A stretch of 64,000 nucleotides of DNA from Helianthus annuus (lineage: Eukaryota > Streptophyta > Magnoliopsida > Asterales > Asteraceae): positions 14,208,066-14,272,065 of the forward strand of contig NC_035436.2 of the NCBI RefSeq assembly GCF_002127325.2, read 5' to 3'. The position numbers and the translations under genes are program-made. Within the stretch, counting starts at the first letter, position 1. The number at the start of each line of letters is the position of its first letter. The notes under the pieces were generated by a model, which saw only the letters and a program-made list of their open reading frames with translations, was not told the DNA's origin and did no database searches. Below are positions 58,001-64,000 of the stretch, one piece after another.

Positions 58001-58409
58001 TAATAAAAATATTTATGCCTTGTGCATTTAAATCAATTTTCAATCATTTTCAAAATTAGTCAGTCGATTTGTACTTACCAGTGTAAACTGACGTATTTTT
58101 CCCAAAAGGTTAAGTGCAGGTACTATACGAAATAGGCTGGCTGTTTCCTAAGAGCGTCCACTATAGTCTCGCAAGCTCGGACGACAAAATATCTGTTGAA
58201 CAATTTTATCTTATTTTTATTTGATCCGCATGTGGATCTGTTTCAACTACTTATGATTTTTATTATGTCATTTTAATTAAAGTTGAAATGTATCTATTCT
58301 GCTTCCGCTGTGCATTATTATATTGTGTTGTTTGTCTATGACGATGCCAACTACGTCACTGTACCCCACACCGGGCCCACCGGTGACACGTGGAGGTCGG
58401 GGTGTGACA
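55098..58409 (+). repeat. Truncated Tekay LTR, third unit
   Basis: About 3.3 kb with the same 5' truncation. Shares some variants only with the second unit (AAACTAGACCCG near 52795 and 57108), showing the two are sisters. Confidence 0.9.
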
Positions 58410-60972
58410 GTTTTGCACTTCAAAAGGTATTCTTCACGAATTTAGTGCAGCTTACACTCCTCAACAGAATGGCATCGCTGAACGTAAGAACCGCACATTG
58501 ATCGAGACTGCTAGGACTATGTTGGTAGAGTCGCAGTTGCCAATTCCATTCTGGAGTGAAGCTGTGGCCTCTGCATGTTATACGTTGAACCGAGTCCTTA
58601 CAGTCAAAAGGCACAACAAGACCTGCTTTGAGCTTCTTCACAAACGGAAACCAGATTTGTCTTATCTTGAACCGTTTGGAGCTCCTTGCACTATGATCGA
58701 TCCTAATGGAAAGTTTGGGGCAAAAGCAATTGACGGATACTTTCTTGGGTATGCCACCCCGAACTTAAGAGTCTGGAATCTAGAGACAAAAAGGGTCGAG
58801 GAATGGTCTGAAGTCAGAGTACAAAGGCACACATTGCCAGTCAAATGTCCTGGTCAGCCTTGGATGTTTGAGTACGATGACTTTTTCAATTCGATCAATG
58901 TTGAAGCCGTTGAAGAAAGTGTTGCGGCAAGGATATTTTTCGAGAGTGACAATGCAACAGTTTCACCGGTGGTTCGTCCAATTCTTGTCAATCAAGAACC
59001 ATCTTCGGTGAACAACAATGCTCTCGACAATGAGGATTTTCACGATGCTGCCGAATTGAACGAATCTTCAGAGGATGATGAATTTCTAGATGCAGATCAA
59101 GAAGTCCCTTCTACAGCAGTTCATGGTACTTCAGAGGGTACTCCTCCAGTGGATGCCACCAGAACAGCTGAAGCTACTGCATCATCCTCTTCGTCAATTC
59201 CGGGCATTGATTTAGTTGTTGATCTCAATCTCAACAATCTGGGTATAAATATTCCAGTTCGAGATAATCCTGAAACAAGGATTCATAATACCCTTCCTCA
59301 ACAAAACATCATCGGAAATGTGCAAAGTGGCATTCAAACGAGAAACATGTTGCGAAACAACAACAATGCAGGCTTGTATACAGCGATTCGAGAATCTGGG
59401 CAACAAAATGATTGGTCTTTCGCGTGTTATGTCTCATAGGAAGAGCCAAGAACTTGGAAGGAAGCCATGAAAGATAACTCTTGGGTGGAAGCAATGCAGG
59501 AAAAGATGCAACAATTCCAGAAGCTAGGTGTCTGGAAACTCGTAGAGAAACCTGCTGGATACAAGAAGATTGGAACCCGTTGGGTGTTTAAATGCAAAAA
59601 GGATGACTGCATAGTTGTTATCCGGAACAAAGCACGTTTAGTCGTTCAAGGTTTTCGTCAGATAGAAGGGATCGACTACAACGAAGTGTATGCACCAGTT
59701 GCACGTCTGGAAGCAATTCGGATCTTTCTAGCCTATGCGTCCTTCAAAGGATTCAAGGTTTACCAGATGGACGTGAAAAGTGCATTCTTACATGGTGTGG
59801 TTGAAGAAGAGGTGTACGTCGAACAGCCTCCAGGTTTTGAAGATCCTATCCATCCCGATCGGGTTTGGTTGCTCAACAAAGCTCTCTATGGTCTTCATCA
59901 AGCACCGTGAGCTTGGTACGCAACCTTATCTAACTATCTGCTAGAGAACGGTTTTCGAAGGGGTCTTATTGACTGTACTCTTTTCATCAAAGAACAAGAT
60001 GGAGATCTTCTTCTGGTACAGGTATACGTTGATGATATTATTTTTGGTTCTACTAATGATGTCTTATGTAGGAATTTCGAGCGCATTATGCAGGATAAAT
60101 TCGAGATGAGTGCTATGGGGGAAATAACCTTCTTTTTGGGCCTACAAGTGCAACAAACGGAGTCTGGGATATTCATCCATCAGACTAAATATGTTGGTGA
60201 CATCTTGAGCCGGTTCCAGATGTCTGATGCAACGCCCATCGGTACCCCACTGCCACAAAATCACGGAATTACTCCAGACTTGAAGGGTGAAGCTGTTAAC
60301 CCCTCATACTACCACGCAATGATCGGATCTCTTATGTACCTCACAGCATCAAGGCCAGATATAATGTACCCAACGTGCCTGCTTGCCAGATATCAAGTCA
60401 ACCCGAAGGCCTCACATCTTGCTGCTGTCAAAAGGATTTTTCGTTATTTGAATGGTTGCCCTGACACCGGTCTATGGTACCCTAAGGATAATAACTTTGA
60501 CTTGATCGCTTTCAGTGATTCTGATTTTGGCGGATGCAAAATCGACGGCAAATCCACAACAGCTGGATGTCAGTTTTTAGGAAATCGCCTAGTCACATGG
60601 CAGTGCAAGAAGCAGACTTGTGTCGCTACATCAACATGAGAAGCTGAATACATTGCTGCCTCAAGTTGTTGCTCCCAAGTTCTTTGGATTCAACAACAAT
60701 TACGCGACTACGGTTTTGAATTCCTAACTACTCCTATTTACGTTGATAATTCTGCTGCATTACAGATCACTAGAAATTCTGTGCAGCACTCAAAAACCAA
60801 ACACATCGAAATCAAGTATCACTTCATACGTGATTGCTTTGAGAAAAGGCTAATCGATGTTGTTAAGGTCCACACCGATGACCAACGTGCCGACCTTTTT
60901 ACCAAAGCATTTGACAAATCAAGATTTGACTTTTTATTATTGGTAAACGGCATTAAGGTCAAGCAAGAGTAA
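58410..60972 (+). pseudogene. Copia pol, 3' part: integrase end, reverse transcriptase and RNase H, with three stops
   Basis: Third copy of the integrase segment, here continuous with the original downstream pol. One frame runs through [29 protein letters not shown] (near 60030), SLMYLTASRPDI, SDSDFGG and the RNase H tail SKTKHIEIKYHFIRD to the stop at 60970-60972. It is broken by TAG 59437-59439, TGA 59908-59910 and TGA 60637-60639 without loss of frame. The first fits CAG to TAG and the second CGA to TGA. Copia reverse transcriptase and RNase H make element cDNA; this copy cannot. Confidence 0.9.
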
Positions 60973-61489
60973 AACCAACATCGGAAAATCATTTTTGTAA
61001 ATACCTTTGTGTTTTATATTTGTCTTAGTTTGTTGATTTTAGGGGGAGTAAATCCAAATTTGAAAATCCAAAAACATCGAAAAATTTCAAAAACACAAAA
61101 ACAATAGAAAAACAAAAATGAGTTTCCTGGCGAGCAAAAGAGAAAATGATAGTACATCAGTGGTCTATCCAAACCTCTTTAAACCTAAACTGAAAAACGA
61201 TAAGCAGCTCTATATAAGATGTATCGGTAGGCTCACAATCATTTTAAAGTGTGCAGGGTGATATAAATCTTAAATCGACTGAAGACCAGGTGGGAACCAT
61301 TCATTGGCATATGGTCTTAGTACCGAAATTTCGTTTGAGAGATTGCCGAGGTTCTGAGATATTCGGTCTTTATGCTGCTTATCATCTGGGTATCATGGTT
61401 GTATCTTTTACCGAAAAATAACGGGGACGCAAGTCTAGATCTTCCATGATACTATACATACGTGTACATACTGCATTCGACCTCAATAA

Positions 61490-61664
61490 GTGATAAAATA
61501 TCACATTTATCCGGGAGTCAAGTTCGTCTCTCTGCTGTACGAAAGTATGACCTGTTCACGGACTTGCTCCTGTGCCCTCATGCATATGAAAATCAAGTTC
61601 CTCATAAATAAGTGATTCTATCACATAGGGCTTGTTTTCAAATCAAAATAAGTGAGTTTCTCAC
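61490..61664 (+). repeat. Three short covarying hairpins in the Copia 3' region
   Basis: GTGATA-AAA-TATCAC (61490-61504), GTGAT-TCT-ATCAC (61612-61624) and GTGAG-TTT-CTCAC (61652-61664), each preceded by AATAA and followed by AT. The stem change (T:A to G:C) in the third is compensatory. Confidence 0.7.
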
Positions 61665-62649
61665 ATCATATACGGTCAAACAGATGATAATCGGTATACT
61701 CACCGGTAAGATGAACCCTCGTGCCTACCTTGATACGGGAATGTGTCGTGATATGGATGAACACCGGTCGGTAAGTATAAATCATACCTTAACGTATCCC
61801 CTTGCCATGAGTACATCTGATAAGTAGAGCTTAAATGGACAACAATACCGATAATTGTTATAGGATGCTTATCTTAATGTTAATTAATTGAACAACAGGA
61901 GTGTTTTGGCATGACCATACACTGATATGATTCTCTTACTCTCGAAACTCACAAAAAGAATGTCTGTATATATTTATTTACTGCTTTCAGTCTTTACATT
62001 TCAAATATTTAAAAATACCAAAAAGATTTTAGGTGTGTTTTAATATAAACTTTCTAAAAGCCAAAAAGATTTTATTTCTATTTTATTTTCGATCGTAGGA
62101 TGTTGGAGCTCGAGTCTTGGTTACCTGAAAACCTGAACGAAAACCGAATTGACTAAATCTTCATAAACGGTCGAAATTTGCAAGTTTTGAAAGTGGGAAA
62201 TTAAAATTGACAAATTTGTTAATCTTTCAAGCTGTCGGACGGTAGTTGTTTGAACATGGTCATACGTGTGTCATTTGTTTATGCTAACTATATTCCAAGC
62301 AGTTGTTCTCATTACGCGTTTAGATTTCTTGCATGTGCAGATTCTAAAGGCAATGAGAACATGGTCGATGACAAGCTTCGGAATGAAGACACGACGTGAA
62401 GGCACTCAAGTGATGAAGATGATCGAGTTGCCGCTGACCATCATCAACACCACAAGGATCTCAAGCATTAATGGTCAAGTCAGTCACGAGCATAACTCAA
62501 GGGGGAGCTTATGTTAAGGGGGAGTTTGTCAACACACTCTCTACAGGAAACGGGGAGTTGGTTGATACACTCTCTGCTTTCAAGACGTGAAGACTTTGAA
62601 GATCCTCCGACATGGAAGACATGGAAGATGAACCTCACGAGTAGCGTCC

Positions 62650-62660
62650 AAGGGGGAGTT
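62650..62660 (+). other. Polypurine tract of the Copia element
   Basis: AAGGGGGAGTT directly before the 3' LTR start TGTTGATAC. Confidence 0.9.
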
Positions 62661-63286
62661 TGTTGATACATATTATGTGGACGCGACTTGGCTCGGTTCA
62701 ACTCGGTTCGGTTCGACCGGGTTAGCTTCGGCTCAAGCCAGAAGCCACAACATTCCTCCGTCGTGCGCCCCAGAGTTCAACACACGAAGCACGGTGAGCC
62801 GAGAACCGTTCTCGTCGACACATCAGCATGACATCACCATGATGATGTCATGGTGATGTCACACTTGCATGACAACTACAAATCTTCTATCTGCATGTTT
62901 AACGTAAACATGTTGGGCCTTCTTCATTTGGGCCGATCCCAAGACCAATCGCACAAGGCCCAGCCCAATCGCACAACATATATATGCCGAAATCACTTGG
63001 TGATTTCGGTGGACACAAGGCAAACAAGAAAACAGACAAGTGTGTGAGAAGCAGGAAGAACCCGAGAGAGAGAGAGTTTTATAGTGTTAACCGGATCTTG
63101 TATTGATCTTGTACTTGAACTCTTCTCTTTGATATACAAGTGTGTTAAACAGTGAATCTTCGTGTCTTGTATCTCGTGTTCTTATAGGTTTCTATCTCGG
63201 TTTGCATCTCCGATTGGATTCCGCACAACCGGGTGTGTTTGTACACAAGGAGTAGGCGACTAGATCCTCCCCTAGCCGGACCTACA
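62661..63286 (+). repeat. 3' LTR of the Copia element
   Basis: 626 bp. Contains a perfect palindrome CATGTTTAACGTAAACATG (62894-62912), of which 11 bp are missing in the 5' LTR. Confidence 0.93.
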
Positions 63287-63291
63287 GTTTT

Positions 63292-64000
63292 ATATACTAA
63301 AAAGGAATGGGCAGAAGGGTTGTTTTAGTTTCGAAGATGGATCCACAACAAATGCACTTTCATCGGCCACTAAGTTAAGCCAGCAACACCCCACAATCCA
63401 ATCCCTAATTTTTAAATCTCTCTCACAAACCCCACCATTCCCTATCTGGTACACAGCTTCCCTAATCCGGTCGTGTTCGTGTCTTAACAGGTCGTGTTCG
63501 TATGTTAAACAGGTCGTATAATACGTTGGTAATTTTTTTCGTGTCTTAACAGGTCGTGTTAACCCGTTATGCCAGCCCTAACGGAGACAGAACTTCATAA
63601 ATTTTATAAATTTAGAAGGAACAAAGGATTTGAAACTTGCTTGGGATGTCCTGAAGTTAAGTCCACAACCCAGGTACAATCAACATACAGGGTCGACTGG
63701 TCCTATACAAATAGAATAAATCCGGGGCACACAACTAAGCCCAATCACATTTTTACATTATGAAATCGCATGAAAACATTCTAAAATACACACTAAAGCC
63801 CGTCTTTAAATAAGGCAATCAACCCATTGCAAGATAGTGATATATCTTTGTAAACGAATCCACGTGCGGGCCTAGCGTACCATATCGGTATTCCAAGTAG
63901 AGGTGAGGTGCACATATCAGTATTTTCAATACCCGGTTCCGGGCATTGCATTGATGGGAAAGTCGGGTATTGCTACACACGGGTACGATTCCAATTGCGG
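63292..64000. other. Right flank, no confident gene
   Basis: 63465-63583 repeats GGTCGTGTT and GTGTCTTAACAGGTCG. Its right end reads TTAGGGCTGGCATAACGGG on the other strand, resembling hAT-type MITE ends, but I cannot define the other end or a target duplication. The stretch from 63840 to the edge has GGTATT/AATACC words typical of degenerate repeats. No ORF is convincing. Confidence 0.4.

Larger units (their letters stand above)
49783..58409 (+). repeat. Tandemly duplicated chimeric unit: Copia integrase segment plus truncated Tekay LTR
   Basis: Unit 1 starts at 49783 and unit 2 at 54098 (periods 4315 and 4312 bp); a third Copia segment starts at 58410. Each unit is about 974 bp of Copia integrase, a 28-bp patchwork joint and about 3.3 kb of Tekay LTR lacking its first ~228 bp. 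Scattered substitutions and small indels distinguish the units, arguing against a simple assembly stutter. Confidence 0.9.
60973..62660 (+). other. Copia region between pol and 3' LTR, with hairpins and repeated PPT-like tracts
   Basis: 1.7 kb without a convincing ORF; no env-like ORF remains. PPT-like tracts: AGGGGGAGTA at 61041, AAGGGGGAGCTT at 62499, AAGGGGGAGTT at 62516 and the functional-position copy at 62650. Three small hairpins at 61490-61664 are listed separately. As I recall, repeated PPT-like motifs here are a reported Sirevirus trait. Confidence 0.65.
29372..63286 (+). mobile_element. Copia retrotransposon (Sirevirus-like), decayed, interrupted by a Tekay Gypsy element
   Basis: LTRs at 29372-29986 and 62661-63286, target duplication GTTTT (29367-29371 and 63287-63291), initiator-Met PBS and PPT. 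The domain order protease, integrase, reverse transcriptase, RNase H is Copia. A long gag with two CCHC knuckles and a coiled coil, a 1.7-kb region after pol and repeated PPT-like tracts favour the Sirevirus (SIRE/Maximus) genus. The LTRs differ at about 7 bases plus an 11-bp indel by eye, so it is clearly older than the Tat element. Gag and pol have stops and frameshifts, and integrase is split by the Gypsy element at 35757. Confidence 0.9.

Noticed and set aside
49783..58409. Pure assembly duplication
   Set aside because: Units differ by scattered substitutions, indels and period (4315 and 4312 bp), though long reads should still confirm them.
63569..63763. 64-codon ORF near the right edge
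   Set aside because: No recognisable domain and overlaps a degenerate repeat.

Overview
This is plant nuclear DNA, from a eudicot. It holds TIR-NBS-LRR (TNL) resistance-gene fragments, a class absent from grasses, a spliced BAHD acyltransferase gene, a plant mitochondrial rps3 insert, and nested LTR retrotransposons of plant-specific lineages (Tat, Tekay, a Sirevirus-like Copia). The overall style suggests Asteraceae, but that is an inference I cannot test here. Nothing looks prokaryotic.

Layout. Positions 1-675 carry a minus-strand TNL fragment running off the left edge. Positions 1983-19797 and 19802-29114 are two copies of a tandem segmental duplication. Each copy holds a BAHD acyltransferase gene, a simple-sequence foldback element, a dead LRR fragment and an AT-rich tail. 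In copy 1 the BAHD gene is intact (4162-5994, two exons). In copy 2 it is a pseudogene with two frame-breaking deletions. The copies then collected different insertions. Copy 1 has a 317-bp element, a MITE in the BAHD intron, and a hAT-like element (8474-19310) that was itself hit by a complete, very young Tat (Ty3/Gypsy) element (8847-19097, minus strand). Copy 2 has a 3.4-kb PIF/Harbinger-like element carrying an AT-rich inverted structure and a piece of mitochondrial genome, a CACTA-like element and a Stowaway MITE. Because each copy often preserves the empty site of the other's insertion, many boundaries are exact to the base.

Positions 29372-63286 are one Copia element bounded by 5-bp target-site duplications (GTTTT). 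Its integrase region was hit by a complete Tekay-type Gypsy element (35757-49782). The junction region (most of the Gypsy 3' LTR plus about 1 kb of Copia integrase) was then tandemly multiplied, giving three Copia segments starting at 49783, 54098 and 58410. The novel joint bears a microhomology-linked patchwork of both elements. The Copia copy is dead through nonsense codons and frameshifts.

Genes likely to be expressible: the BAHD acyltransferase, the Tat gag-pol (1847 codons, uninterrupted), the spliced antisense ORF of the Tat element (about 705 codons) and the Tekay gag-pol (1525 codons). The most unusual signals are the template-switch junction and its tandem amplification, two families of covarying short hairpins in retrotransposon non-coding regions, two unrelated elements inserted at the same TAA in paralogous positions, and the mitochondrial insert inside a DNA transposon.
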